From NCBI GenBank assembly GCA_013399855.1, contig VXAY01004354.1:674916-738915 (forward strand): 64,000 nucleotides of DNA. Direction: 5' to 3'. The DNA comes from Oxyruncus cristatus (taxonomy: Eukaryota; Chordata; Aves; Passeriformes; Cotingidae). Numbering within the stretch: the first letter of the stretch is position 1; each line of letters begins with the position of its first letter. Below, piece by piece: positions 12,575 through 22,915 of the stretch. Position numbers and translations under genes: made by a program. Under the pieces are notes generated by a model, which searched no databases, was not told where the DNA came from, and worked only from the letters and a program-made list of their open reading frames with translations.

Positions 12575-12676
12575 TTAGACCCAGGAGTCAACAGGCTGGG
12601 GTTTAATGTCTCGGGCATCCACCAGATTCACCGAAGCCCTGTTACTCCTGTTAATGTTTTTCCTATTTGTGTCATT
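12575..12676 (-). CDS. ARVCF: ARVCF, last coding exon with PDZ-binding C terminus
   Basis: This encodes the last 33 residues of ARVCF, a delta-catenin that binds the juxtamembrane tail of classical cadherins. On the - strand the exon starts at 12676 after the acceptor gctgcag, in phase 0 after the upstream exon's final AAA codon, and ends with TAA at 12577-12575. The peptide starts NDTNRKNINRSN and contains VNLVDARDIKPQPVDSWV, whose second half matches the mammalian C terminus (KPQPVDSWV) exactly. DSWV fits the class I PDZ-ligand rule; the family is known to bind Erbin and ZO-1 through this end. The N-terminal half of the exon is Asn/Arg-rich where mammals have a Pro-rich segment, so that half has diverged. 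Confidence 0.95.
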   Translation of the reverse strand, partial: NDTNRKNINRSNRASVNLVDARDIKPQPVDSWV

Positions 12677-14721
12677 CTGCAGCACAGGGTGAGGAGTTAA
12701 AGCAAAACAGAGCGGATTAATCAAACAAACCACCAAACAAGTCAGCTTAAAGTAGCACAAGGAAAATTAGTGGGAGAGAAAGAAACAAGATCAGCAAAGG
12801 CACAATACTGACAAAAGCATCTGCAACAGCCAAGAGGCTGCACTTCCCTGCAGTTGTTGCTCGGGATTCCCAGCCTCCCTGGAGCCTCAGGGCTGTCACA
12901 GCTCACAGGGCCACAAGCCCCCAGTCACAGTTCTGTCCCAGCACAGGGACAAGGAGAAGCAGCAGCTGCTCAGCTCTGCCCGAGGGAGGGCAGGGCCCTG
13001 CACCCCTTTGCTGTGCCCAACAGCCTGAATTCAGGTTACCCTCAGGTCCTCAGAGCCAGGAGACAGCACAGACTGGGGGTTACACACTGACAAGGTGAAA
13101 TGGCTTTTGTCTTTTTCTCAGAAAATCAAAGCAGCTACTCACTGAACTCTGAGTTTTGCTTCACTTCAGTCAGACACTGGAGTTAGGGCTGCCTGGACCA
13201 CTTTAACAAATGCTGAGTGGCAAAAATAACAAGTACTTGTTAATTTTCCTGCCTTGGCCTATTTTCTTTAGAAAGACATTTTCTGCCAAGCTCCTGTTGA
13301 TCAGCATTCTTGTACCACTTACTGCATCCATTCCTGCTGCATCCTTGCAAAGCATCTTAGAACCGTGATGAGGGGACTGGAAAGTTTACTTTGTTGATAC
13401 TGGCTCAGGCAGGGCCACCTCTTGCTGACTGGAGCAGGGGAGCACAATTATTTGAGTAATCCAACGTAAAAGATGTCCAGCCAGATAGAGGCCATTCTCC
13501 AGGGTGTTCCCCCATGGAAAGGCAGGACCCAGCAGGGAATGCCTGACCAGGCAACTTAATACAGACAGGCTGGTGCAGCAGGACATCATCCTAGTCCATG
13601 ATCTATGGACATATTTTTCTCCAAATCACATTTTTATTTCCCTTGTTCAGTGATGGGGGGTTTTCCTTTCAACTGACTGAAGTTTAATTCTTTCCACTCA
13701 AATCACCTGGATTTTCTGACATTATCAACAAGGTGCTGAAGGTTATTAAGGACAGTCTTCTGCAGAGTAACAACAGTGTTTCCTACCAGTGCCTCTTGTT
13801 TTGATGAATTTCGATGAATTCCTTCTCGAAATTACTTCCCCAGGGGAAAACCCAAGTTGTTTTGAGGCCAGGGAGGACTGGTGGCCAAAGCATTAACAGA
13901 TTTTTTTAAAAGGCCACTGACAAGGTACAACAATGCAACAGAAATTACACAGAGCCTGCTGAGCCACACTTGCACACAACCCACATACAAAAATCTGTGT
14001 GAAGTAAGATTTTTTTTTTTTAAAATTAGAAAGTTGTCTAAATTTGGTTTTAGAAGGCACACACAGAACTGTGCATGTCTCTCCTTCCTCTCCATCTCCT
14101 TGGTCCATGCCCATAGCCCACCATCAGGACTGAGTGCTGTTCACCACACTGCTCACACTGCTGGACACGGACACACAAGATCACATCAACTTCCCGTGGT
14201 GAAAACAATGAAGCAGTGTGACAGACTGAAGAGAACAAAGTCTGAGCACAGTTACACACTTCAGGGTCAGGGAATGCTGCCTGTACAAGGGTGACAGAAC
14301 ACTTTCTATTTTTACAAACTCATCCACTTACAAGAATACAGCAATTGCCTGCATTTGCTCCTGCACCAGAAAGCAGCATTTTGTTTTTATTTCTGGTTAG
14401 CCAAGTGCTGAATTACAAAATAATGCCTTTATGTGGAGAGGGAGAACAAGAGAAAAGGCCCTTTGCAGCCCCCAGGTGAGTAACTCCCATGTGCTCCTCG
14501 CTGAGGGCACCGGCCTCCCTTCCCTCAGAGGCCCCAGGGACGGGACAGGACAGGGGGCTCACTTTGAACATCCCCAGGGAGGAGGGACAGGACAGGGGGC
14601 TCACTTTGAATGGCCCCAGGGACAGGACAGGGACAGGGGGCTCACTTTGAACGGCCCCAGGGACAGGACAGGGACAGGGGGCTCACTTTGAACGGCCCCA
14701 GGGACAGGACAGGGGGCTCAC
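12677..14721 (-). other. ARVCF: ARVCF intron before the last coding exon
   Basis: The donor is gtgagc at 14721-14716 and the acceptor gctgcag before 12676. The donor side is made of a 41-bp minisatellite (14528-14721) described separately. The remaining 1.8 kb shows nothing recognisable apart from short A/T runs near 14010. Confidence 0.85.
14528..14721. repeat. 41-bp minisatellite carrying copies of the adjacent splice donor
   Basis: Units start with gctcactttgaa (+ strand) at 14558, 14599, 14640 and 14681, an exact 41-bp period. The authentic donor-bearing copy starts at 14716, 35 bp later because a 6-bp ggacag block is missing, and a partial unit lies to the left from 14528. Each unit contains ggccccaggga and gacaggac blocks. 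Read on the coding strand, every unit has CAAAgtgagcc, nearly identical to the real exon end and donor AAAAgtgagcc. Confidence 0.9.
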
Positions 14722-14813
14722 TTTTAAGGGCTCCTTCTCCGAGGCGTCGCCCATGTTATCGCTGCTCTTGTACTTGCGCTCCTTGTCCCGGTGGTCGATG
14801 GTGGAGTATCCAT
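14722..14813 (-). CDS. ARVCF: ARVCF, penultimate coding exon (C-terminal tail)
   Basis: The exon lies between the acceptor ccccag (before 14813) and the donor gtgagc (14721-14716). It enters with two bases completing an Asp codon (G/AT) and leaves in phase 0. It encodes DGYSTIDHRDKERKYK, then SSDNMGDASEKEPLK. DGYST and ASEKEPLK match the mammalian ARVCF tail directly, and other delta-catenins also carry a YST-type motif here. The segment lies after the armadillo domain and is predicted to be unstructured, charged and cytoplasmic. Its donor is the outermost copy of a minisatellite, so splicing fidelity here deserves attention. Confidence 0.93.
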
Positions 14814-16975
14814 CTGGGGAGAAACAACACCACAGTCAGGCAGCAAGCACAAAGAGGAGCACAACCAGCGCTGATGCAAGCAGAACTCCAGCAGAGAAAC
14901 AGGAAAACAAACCATCACAACCCAAAGAAGCTGGCAGCTCACATGCTCCAGCTCTGAAATGTCAGTTTTACCAGCTAAAAACAAAACAGAGGAGCCCTTT
15001 TTTTGTAGCACTGCCAGATGCTGGCACTCATTAGCAAGCAGCACTATTTTCATCCCAGCCTGCTGCACTTTTTAGTGTGCCCAAGGAAAGCGGTGAGTTG
15101 TCATCTCATGCCCTGTGGCTAATGAGCTCCAAATTCAGCCCAAATCTGGAGTTCCTTGCTTAGCAGCCTGATTAATTGGCTGTGTTCATTCTCTGAATGC
15201 TCTGCAGCATGTTCCCACTCTTCCTGAGCCTGACTACTAGCAGGACATGACAATAATTTGGAAGAGTCCCCATCAGAGCACTGAGAAAAAGGGCCTGTCA
15301 AGTTGGAAGAAATGTCGCTGCAAACCCTGCTGTGCCCGGGCTGACTTTCATTACCAAGTAGCACCTGTTGGGGCCTTTTCTCTTGACAACTGAGGAAGAG
15401 CATGAAAGCTTGATGAACACAAGGAAGGAAAGTGTGAGAGGGTTTTATGAAGAAATGGCTCTAATTACTTCAGAACCTTTGCTTTTTGCATTGTCAGCCA
15501 ATGCAAAACCTAATTTATTTTCATGATGCATCAAATTTCTCTCATTATCAGTGACAAATAGAATCTCACCTGCTCTGCTTTGACAGCACTGTAATCTGGA
15601 GTAAATGACACCCAAATATATAGCTCCCTGTAGGCTTTTGTTTTTCCCCCATGTAACTGAGGGATCATCAATGTTTTCCTGACAAACTGGGTTTTTAGAA
15701 CACCACACAAAGGTTTTACATAAACTAACAAAACGCTCCCCTCTCGGTTTATTACTTGCCTGCAACAGGCCATTAAAAAATGAGTGATGTTTTTGTGGGG
15801 TTCCTGTGGCATAAAGAGGCACTGTTTGCCCACATTCCAACTGCACACACAGCCAGTAACTTGCCCCAAACCCCAGCCCAGAGCTGCCCATGCCCAGGTG
15901 AGCCTGGAAAGAGCTGCAGTCTTGCTGTGCACCTCCAACCAAAGTGCACACAAGCACCTGCACCAAGCACCTGAAGCACCAAATATTTTTGACATCGCAG
16001 GCAGTAACAGATTATTTAACGATGCTGCCTAAAAATAACTACAGAATTCTGGAGTTATTCATGTAGCACATAGATCACAAAGCATGAAAATAGTTGTTAC
16101 ACAACACTTGACTTACAATTACTTGTTGACAATGAAGATGCCTGACATTCTTGGCTAATCCTTCCGAACAAAAAGGAAAAAAACCAGCTGCACATGCAGC
16201 TACCCAGCCAGTGCTTGCAGGGGAACGTGTGACCAATAATTCTCTTTCAAATGACAGGCATGAAACACTGCTAATAGGTCATGGCCTGATCTAAGGATTC
16301 ATCATTTGTTTAGGACTAAACAGGTCACACAGGTATATTTACATTTAATACAAATGATGGAAACATGGTGACTCCCCCAAAGAACCAAGCTCGCAGCAAC
16401 TCAGTGGTAGTTTCTCACAACCCACTGTTAATTACACTCAGAAGGATGAACTGGACCACTTTGCATTTTTGTAGTGCCATCATCATGGGTGATCCACAAA
16501 CATTTTTAAAAGGAATTGCCAAGATACAAAGGAACATTTAACCTTCCCCCAGAAAGCAACAACCACAAAGTGAAGGATGGCAGCTGTGATACTCCTAGAG
16601 AGCGAGGCCATCAGTAAAGACTGGAACCACAAAAAACTGAAAGCACAACAGATTTTTAATACCACTAACAAATTAAAACCCCATGCTTAGCCAGGACACA
16701 GCAGCAGGAGGAAGATCAAGCTCTGGCACAGGGGCAATAACCTAACGACAAAGGACCAAGAACTTTGCTCTTCATGCCGAAGTTCCAGCACATTTTGCAA
16801 TCCATCCTGCTGCTGTGGGGGTTGCAAGCACATCAGCACCAGCGGGTTGTGTTTCCAAAATCCACACACTTGGGTGTAGTGGTTTGGATCCTAGGCCTTC
16901 CTTGGTAACCAGGTTGTAACCAAGGAACCAAGGCCACGTTCTCAGAATTCCAGACGGTTTTTACGTAAGCAAGGG

Positions 16976-16983
16976 TATAAATA
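16976..16983 (+). promoter_or_regulatory. TATA box of the LTR
   Basis: TATAAATA lies in a GC-balanced context about 105 bp from the left LTR end, the normal place for the U3 promoter. Transcription would run on + and so antisense to ARVCF. Confidence 0.55.
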
Positions 16984-17073
16984 AGAAGGGAGAGGAGGCT
17001 CTCGCTCTCTTCTCTTCCGGTGAATCTGAACACGCAGGTTCTCTGCTGTCGGTCCTACTCGTGTGGAGGAGTG

Positions 17074-17165
17074 AGGCCTAGGGAGGCCTAGGGAGGCCTT
17101 GTAGGCCTAGGGAGGCCTAGGGAGGCCTAGGGAGGCCTTGTAGGCCTAGGGAGGCCTAGGGAGGC
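17074..17165. repeat. 10-bp tandem array inside the LTR
   Basis: Nine complete units occur: seven of AGGCCTAGGG (10 bp) and two of AGGCCTTGT (9 bp), in the order A A B A A A B A A, followed by a partial AGGC. The B units give a second-level period. The core AGGCCT and CCTAGG are palindromes. Confidence 0.95.
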
Positions 17166-19314
17166 GGCGGGTGCTGGCGGTCGTTTGGCGCAATTCTGTT
17201 CTCTCAAGGAAAGTAGTAAGTCTTTCTTTTACTAGTTCTTTACTGGTTGCTCCCAGGTTTTGATTGTGTTTATCTGTCTTCCACTTTTCCCTTTCCCTCC
17301 AGGGGAGGGGGGTGTTGGGGGTCCCTAATACTGTACATAGTATTCTAGCTGTATGTAACTGTAATATATGCAAATATATATATTTTCATATAATTCGGTT
17401 GGTTTCGAGTTCTTCAGTTTCTATAGTTTTTTTCCTTGGCCCCAGGGGAAGAAGGGAGGGGGAGGTTTTCCCTGTGGGCTCGGACAGTTGGCGTGAAGCC
17501 AACACACTGGGCTATGACCCTGCCAAGATAAGCAGCAAGAGAGATAGGAAGTTCATGATTTGATCTGATAAAATGAGAAATATCTTGAAGGTGACTGCAT
17601 CAGAGAAGTAACAAACACCTCACTGCCCCGAGGACCAAAGTTCTGCAAAGACATTACAAATACTGCTGCTCCCAGGTTTCAGACTCATTCTAAGCAGCCA
17701 TCAGAATTAACTGTTCCTGTGGCACAAGGAAGATCCCTACAGACCTTGCTGCTCCACAGAAGAAGTGCATTATTCTAAGTGCATACAGTCCCACGTGTGG
17801 ACAGAAGTTACACTGGTCAATAGAGGAATGTCCCAGTCTTGGCTTGGTCACTCCTCTCTCTCAACGTTCTGCTCTATCGCTTCACTATCTCCCATTCTCT
17901 CTGCAGCAACATTTTTATGTCATAAATTACAGGACCAAATAAACGCCTGCCAGCGTCAGTCCCTTATCTGTGCCCTTAAAAAGATCAAACCTCTGGAGGA
18001 GGGGGAGAAAGGCAAAGTTATGCCTGAAGATGGGCACGGAGGACAGAGGAACCTGAACTAGCTGGTCTGAACAGTTTCAGCTCCCAGGTGCTGCTGTCTG
18101 AGTGACTGTCAGTTAATTGTGGCAGATGCAGTTTCAGGGAGCTCACAACCTTGGCACAGCCTGGAATCACAGTTCTGCTGCCTCTGCAGACAGCTCGGGG
18201 TCACAGCTGCCCCCAGGCAGTGACACTGAGCACCGATGATCCCCAGACTCCTGGGGCAGAGCCACTTGCCTGGAGCTGAGAACGCCTGACAGACTGTGCA
18301 TCCCACAGTAACACTAATACGTGTTTTCTTCCATCTCCCAGGGCATCCAACCCTACCCAGGCCCTGCCACTGCTCCACACAACAGGAATCTGACTGGCCA
18401 AGCACTGCCAGCGGATGGGGAAGGTTCCCCTCTGCCTCCCTCGCCACACTGACAGGGACTTCATTTCCTCTGCAGAGAAGGATGACCCCACACACCAGCA
18501 AGCAAGCTGAGATACCAACGGCAAGTTTCTGCCATCTTGAAATAGCACAGGGTTAAGAGTTGTACAGTCACTCAAGAGCTGGAGTCACAAAAACTTGACA
18601 GATTTCATCTCCTAAAGGTGATAAAAAGCCTGGAGAACAGAATGGCCCAGAGAATCTGCCTGATGCTGTACATATGCTGTTGATTTGCATTTAGTTCTGC
18701 TCTCAGAGCCATAGCAGCAACTCATGAAAGCATAAGGCAACAATTAATACTGCGACTACAAACAATCAGCACTGCCCATACTGCAGCACCTGCCAGCACA
18801 CAGCCACCCTGCCAGGCAATCCTCTCTGAAGGTACTTTATTCCATTGAGAGAACAAATGTTTCAGTGTTCCCTTAGGCAAAATACATATGGACAGCTGAT
18901 TCATGGCAGGTGGCATCTCATTTTTCTAAGAATACAAAGGTAATATTATACCTGTTCTTTTATTTCCTGAACATGCCTGGCTTTCAGCTTGGTTCTAACT
19001 TCCTCTTTTATTCAGCTACAATCACAAATAGCAGTATATCAAACTGTTTGATCTGGAGGCATTAATATATGTATATTTAAATAAAAATAAAGTCAATTGG
19101 AAGAAATATAGTGAATTCTTGAGAGACCATACAGCACCTTTATCCACCTTGGTAAAGAAAAAAACCCTCTACAAGTCTTACACTACAGAGCTTATCAATC
19201 TCAAAGCACATCACTGTCAGTCAGTGGCTGTGCTCAGCCTAAAAGAAAAGCCAGGCTCAGCCAGGGGCAGGTAAATGAAAACTGGAGCCAGGAGTATCAC
19301 ACATACTAACTTAC

Positions 19315-19326
19315 CTTGGGTATTAC
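19315..19326 (-). CDS. ARVCF: Candidate 12-nt ARVCF microexon (adds Gly-Asn-Thr-Gln)
   Basis: On the - strand a long pyrimidine tract ending ttttgtag precedes GTAATACCCAAG, which is followed by the perfect donor gtaagt. Twelve nucleotides keep the frame. In the phase of the flanking exons (each junction splits a codon after its first base) the result is Gly-Asn-Thr-Gln between LGP and DGYST. I do not recall a described vertebrate ARVCF form with this insert, so it is a prediction from splice signals only. A chance match is possible, but both sites are of high quality and correctly spaced. Confidence 0.4.
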
Positions 19327-19721
19327 CTACAAAACAAAGGCAGAAAAGATTCAAACACAAGCAATACCCTGAAGTAAATTTATAACTTTTTTTTTCCTTT
19401 CTGAATGCCCAGACTTCCAGATCTGGAAGAGGGAATGCAGCTGCCTCAAGGGCCAAAGACAGAATGAAAGGTGGGTCGGTGAGCCTCCAATATATGCACA
19501 AGGTAGTGGAGAAATCAGAGTGTACACTCTACATGTGTATAAAGAAAAAAAAGACAGGGAAAAAAAAAGACGACCAATCTTTTGTGAGGTAATGTTCTGT
19601 TTTTAAATGTCAGCTTTATCCATCTGAAATAATATCTCCTAGAGAAATAGCTGAACTTTCCTGTGAGTGACAGTGTGCTCTATTGGAACAGACAGAGAGT
19701 TTGATCTGTGACTGAATTTAC

Positions 19722-19775
19722 CTGGGCCGAGCTCATCCATAGGTATCATATCACGACTCCCAGACTTCTCATTAT
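19722..19775 (-). CDS. ARVCF: ARVCF coding exon, post-armadillo tail (DNEKSGSRDMIPMDELGP)
   Basis: This 54-nt exon lies between the acceptor ttatag (before 19775) and the donor gtaaat. It enters with two bases of an Asp codon and leaves with one G of the next codon. It encodes 18 residues, of which GSRDMIPMDELGP corresponds closely to the mammalian GSRDVIPMDALGP. The segment links the armadillo domain to the YST motif. Neighbouring junctions have the same phase, so skipping this exon would keep the frame. Confidence 0.93.
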
Positions 19776-20830
19776 CTATAAAACAGAACCATTGAAACCA
19801 CGTGAGTTACATTTGCTTTTCTCAAAACCTGGTAGTTCCTAATTAGTCACAGAACCAGAGAGGTCCATAAAGTACTGAAAGCAGAGATTATTGTAAAAAC
19901 ATCCCGAACTATTCAACTGTTATCCACTCAGAAAGGGAAGTGTGACTGAAGTTCTCCAGAGAACACATGTAATCCTTGTATTTTCTGCTTTAGCACCATA
20001 ATACAGAACTCTCTCTCCAAGTGACATCAGAAACCACAATTCTGCTTTGGACTACCTACCACTAACAAGCTTCTCCCTGGTCTCTCCAGAAGAGAAGAGA
20101 AAGAAAATAAGGAAGGTGCAGCTTCTCACAGCACACAGTCCAATCCAGCAGCCTGCCGAGCCAACAGAAAGCTAATCCACAAAGAAAACAAGTTTCTTGT
20201 CACATCAGCAAACTGACCCAAATCATCCTTCATCTGCATAATCTTCCAGGTTTAACCAAAGACAGGGAAGGTGCAAACAGGCAGGCAGTGTGGGGCTGTC
20301 GTTGCTGCAGTAACCTGCAGTTAAACCAGATAAACTGCACCATGAAAACCTGCTGTTAGAAACCAGAACCAGGGCCAGAGCAACCACACTGACATCAAAG
20401 CTGGAGCTACACCAGAGTTGGTATGGCTGCACCTCATGGAAAAGCACAGCCAGGTTTAGTCGGAGCTGGGATTAACTCACCTCCAAGAAAAACCCCTGCA
20501 CAGTAGAGCAAGAAGCTGTGCTGGAACTGGCACGCTTACTGAGAAAGGAAAAGACTCCAGTACTGAGCAGGGGCAAGGTCAAGCCCATTCCCAGGGAGAT
20601 TTAACTGATTATGTTGCATACAGGTTGAGAAAACACTATCAACAGTGTAATTTCATAAGGGAAGGAATATCATCCATGTGCAGGTAATAAGGACTGACCA
20701 TTTTGGGACTGTGGGGTAAAATCACCACAATGATGCATTTTGACCCACTCACGCTGTAACACAGCTGTAGCAAATCCAGCAAACAAGAAAGCAAAGGACT
20801 ATAGAACAAGGGATAAAGAGCAGGACTGAC
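19776..20830 (-). other. ARVCF: ARVCF intron, 1.06 kb
   Basis: The intron runs from donor gtcagt to acceptor ttatag. I see no repeat or additional exon in it. Confidence 0.85.
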
Positions 20831-20921
20831 CTTGACTTTTATCCACCAGAGGCAAAGTGCTGTCATCGTAGCCTGACCTGCCAGCAGGACCCTTGGAGCC
20901 CTTCGGAGCCGCAGACACGGA
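20831..20921 (-). CDS. ARVCF: ARVCF coding exon, linker after the armadillo domain
   Basis: The exon is 91 nt, with acceptor ctttag before 20921 and donor gtcagt, a weaker non-consensus donor. It starts in phase 0 and leaves one G. It encodes a Ser/Ala/Gly/Lys-rich stretch (SVSAAPKGSKGPAG) followed by YDDSTLPLVDKSQ. DDSTLPLVDKS is identical to mammalian ARVCF, and the p120 family has related acidic STLPL motifs. The part before it is low-complexity and probably flexible. Confidence 0.93.
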
Positions 20922-21501
20922 CTAAAGACAAAACCCACATAAACACAAAACTGCTACTCAGGGAAACCCAACGAGGAAAATAAACAAACCAATGCTATGG
21001 AGAGACTTTATGGAATGCTGCTAAGCATTCCCCCTGCTGTTGATAACAGGGCACTGGAGTATTTTTCTCTTTTCAGATTTGCCGGTGGAATTTTCTTCCT
21101 GTTATCTAAGTGGCAGCGCTGTTGCTCTGTAAAAGGAGCAAAACGTTTCCACAAGGAAAGATGAAGAGGCTGCAGGTCAAGCACAGCCCTGTGCCGCTCT
21201 AGGGCATGTTTCAAATGAGACACAACTAAGACAAGACATGCTAATTCCTCCTCCAGCAAAACTGGGGCATTTGGCCTGTAAGAGGTGGCAAACTTCCCAA
21301 ATCTAGAGAGCTACATTTCCCAGAGCACAGAAAAGCACAGCCAGCAAGTAGATGCACGATGGTGTGACTGAGTAGAATACAATCCATTGTGCTGTCACCC
21401 AGAAGTGAAGCCTACCATCTATCACATTGCAATACTACACTAAACGAGGACATCTTCCACTCAGGCATTTCCAATCCTAATCTAAGATCCAGCACCTTTA
21501 C
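20922..21501 (-). other. ARVCF: ARVCF intron, 0.58 kb
   Basis: The intron runs from donor gtaaag to acceptor ctttag. It contains nothing recognisable. Confidence 0.85.
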
Positions 21502-21613
21502 CTGAAAGTGTGACTTGTTCCACCCATCCTTCTGAAGGGCATTTCGTAGCTCTTTATAGCTCCAGATCATCTGAAGAATGTGAGATGCTGCTTTTGTTTC
21601 TCTGGGAGATTGG
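21502..21613 (-). CDS. ARVCF: ARVCF coding exon, last armadillo repeat
   Basis: The exon is 112 nt, with acceptor aatcag before 21613 and donor gtaaag. The first base completes a Ser codon, and it ends in phase 0. It reads QSPRETKAASHILQMIWSYK then ELRNALQKDGWNKSHFQ. KAASHILQ, WSYKELR and LQKDGW are signature sequences of the last armadillo repeat in ARVCF and p120. It forms the end of the superhelix that holds the cadherin juxtamembrane peptide. Confidence 0.95.
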
Positions 21614-22722
21614 CTGATTTGCAAGATAAAATCAGAGCTTAAGTGTCAAGCAATGCCAGACTATTCATATGCTGATACCTAGTACTCCATAGAGCTACTA
21701 CTTGAACCTCTGAGTTATGGTATTTATCTGACTTCTTCATACCTACAGGTATTTGCTGACAGAAAGAAATCAAGAAGTTGTACATTGTGCATATTTTTGG
21801 GGTTTCACTCGTACTGCTGGACAAGCACTAAGGCCAGGGTGACCCTTTTCTCTTGTAGCTGTCATCAACAAAAACCAGATTCCATCCTGCCTGGATTTAT
21901 TCAGGAAAAAAAAACCCAACCCAAACAAAAAAAACCCAAAACTCTATGCCACTTTTCAAACCTTCCCACCAATGTATCTATATCCATCACAAGTCAGTGA
22001 AGTTGCTCCATGGTTTCGAATAGCTTACAAAGAAACTTGGATGGGAAAAAAAAAAGCTGTTTTTAAACATTCCCTACTAGGTCAATACACAAACACCCTC
22101 TATAAAATAAAACAGGCCTAGATTTTTGGTCAGCTCATATTTCATGACAGTACAACCCAACAAAGCTACTGCAGCTGCTCTCTCAGAAGTTTGCTGAAAT
22201 GCACCTACAATGTGTAACTGGCCGAGCCACACGAAACAAAGTCTCTGACTCAGCCAGAACACAGGTTTTCAAGAGAACTGCAGAGAAAAAAATGTGTCAC
22301 TTCAAATTACCACCCCCAGCCCTTTGGCCAGAACAGTTCCTGCACATCCTTAACCATTTCACATGAAGGAAAGAGATTCCATCACTGGCAGTTCAGGAGT
22401 GGAACTCTGCCGCAGAAAAAAGGCCTCCCACACGAAACGCCAGCTCCCGGTTTCACTGCTAAGGGCAGATGTGGTGCTAGGACGTCTCTGACAAGGAGAG
22501 GGCAAGTCATAATGTCACTGAAGTGACGACTCAACTAACTTGCATCAAGTAAACCTGTTCAAGGTGCTGGCTGGTTTTACTTTGTAGATATGAGCTCCTG
22601 AAACTAAAGCTCTGAAAGGTTTAGGATGCTCCAGCACTTCACAAACCAAGAGCTGCTGTTCATGGAGACATTTTCACGTTTGCAGGGAGTTCCTATGCAC
22701 TTTGCTTTCAACACCCACTTAC
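21614..22722 (-). other. ARVCF: ARVCF intron, 1.1 kb
   Basis: Low-complexity A/C runs lie at about 21906-21950 (aaaaaaaaacccaacccaaa and similar). Nothing else is recognisable. Confidence 0.85.
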
Positions 22723-22915
22723 CTTGACTTGCTGATAGCTACCAGCTTCTGAATGCCCTGGGTCTGGATCAGAGACCTTGCATTTTCTGAGCTGTCAGTA
22801 ATGATTTCATGGATGGTATTCAACACTGCAACCACTGTATCCTCTTCCAGGTTCTTTGCAGATCTCTGCTGCCTGCTGGGCAAATTTCTTACCAGCTCAC
22901 CCATGGCATAACTAC
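22723..22915 (-). CDS. ARVCF: ARVCF coding exon, armadillo repeats near the C-terminal end
   Basis: This 193-nt exon lies between acceptor tatctag (before 22915) and donor gtaagt. It enters with two bases of a Gly codon and leaves with AG of a Ser codon. It encodes SYAMGELVRNLPSRQQRSAK, then NLEEDTVVAVLNTIHEII and ARSLIQTQGIQKLVAISK. LEEDTVVAVLNTIHEI and ARSL are identical to mammalian ARVCF. The loop LPSRQQRSAKN differs from the mammalian Ala/Pro-rich loop, the variable region between helices. Confidence 0.96.

Larger units (their letters stand above)
16871..17501 (+). mobile_element. Probable solo LTR of an endogenous retrovirus
   Basis: The element begins TGGGTGTAGTGG and ends GAAGCCA, the expected TG...CA ends, and is flanked by the identical 7-mer acacact at 16864-16870 and 17502-17508. 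A TATA box, TATAAATA, sits at 16976-16983, about 105 bp inside, followed by a CT-rich initiator-like stretch. A 10-bp tandem array and AT-rich 3' sequence follow. No gag, pol or env frames adjoin it, so a solo LTR fits best. The boundaries are my reading; a 5-6 bp duplication with chance extension is equally possible. The family name cannot be given without a repeat library. Confidence 0.6.
14814..19721 (-). other. ARVCF: ARVCF intron of 4.9 kb holding a solo LTR and a microexon candidate
   Basis: The intron is bounded by the donor gtaaat after 19722 and the acceptor ccccag before 14813. It contains a probable solo LTR (16871-17501) in the opposite orientation to ARVCF and a 12-nt microexon candidate at 19315-19326. 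The stretches 14830-16860 and 17510-19300 show only unrecognised frames of up to 173 codons (15445-15966, - strand). Confidence 0.85.

Noticed and set aside
14431..14957. Frames on + with repeated peptides (GTGQGAHFE type)
   Set aside because: These are translations of the 41-bp minisatellite, which is 41 = 3x13+2 and so keeps changing frame. There is no gene on this strand.
15445..15966. Open frames of 173 and 154 codons on -
   Set aside because: Overlapping frames with no similarity to the ARVCF tail or any family I know, and not needed for the reading frame across the neighbouring exons.
17074..17165. CRISPR-like or telomeric array
   Set aside because: Units are directly adjacent with no spacers, have a 10-bp period and are not TTAGGG; it is a simple tandem array.
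16871..17501. Full-length endogenous retrovirus
   Set aside because: No gag, pol or env-like frames and no second LTR adjoin the element; a solo LTR explains what is seen.
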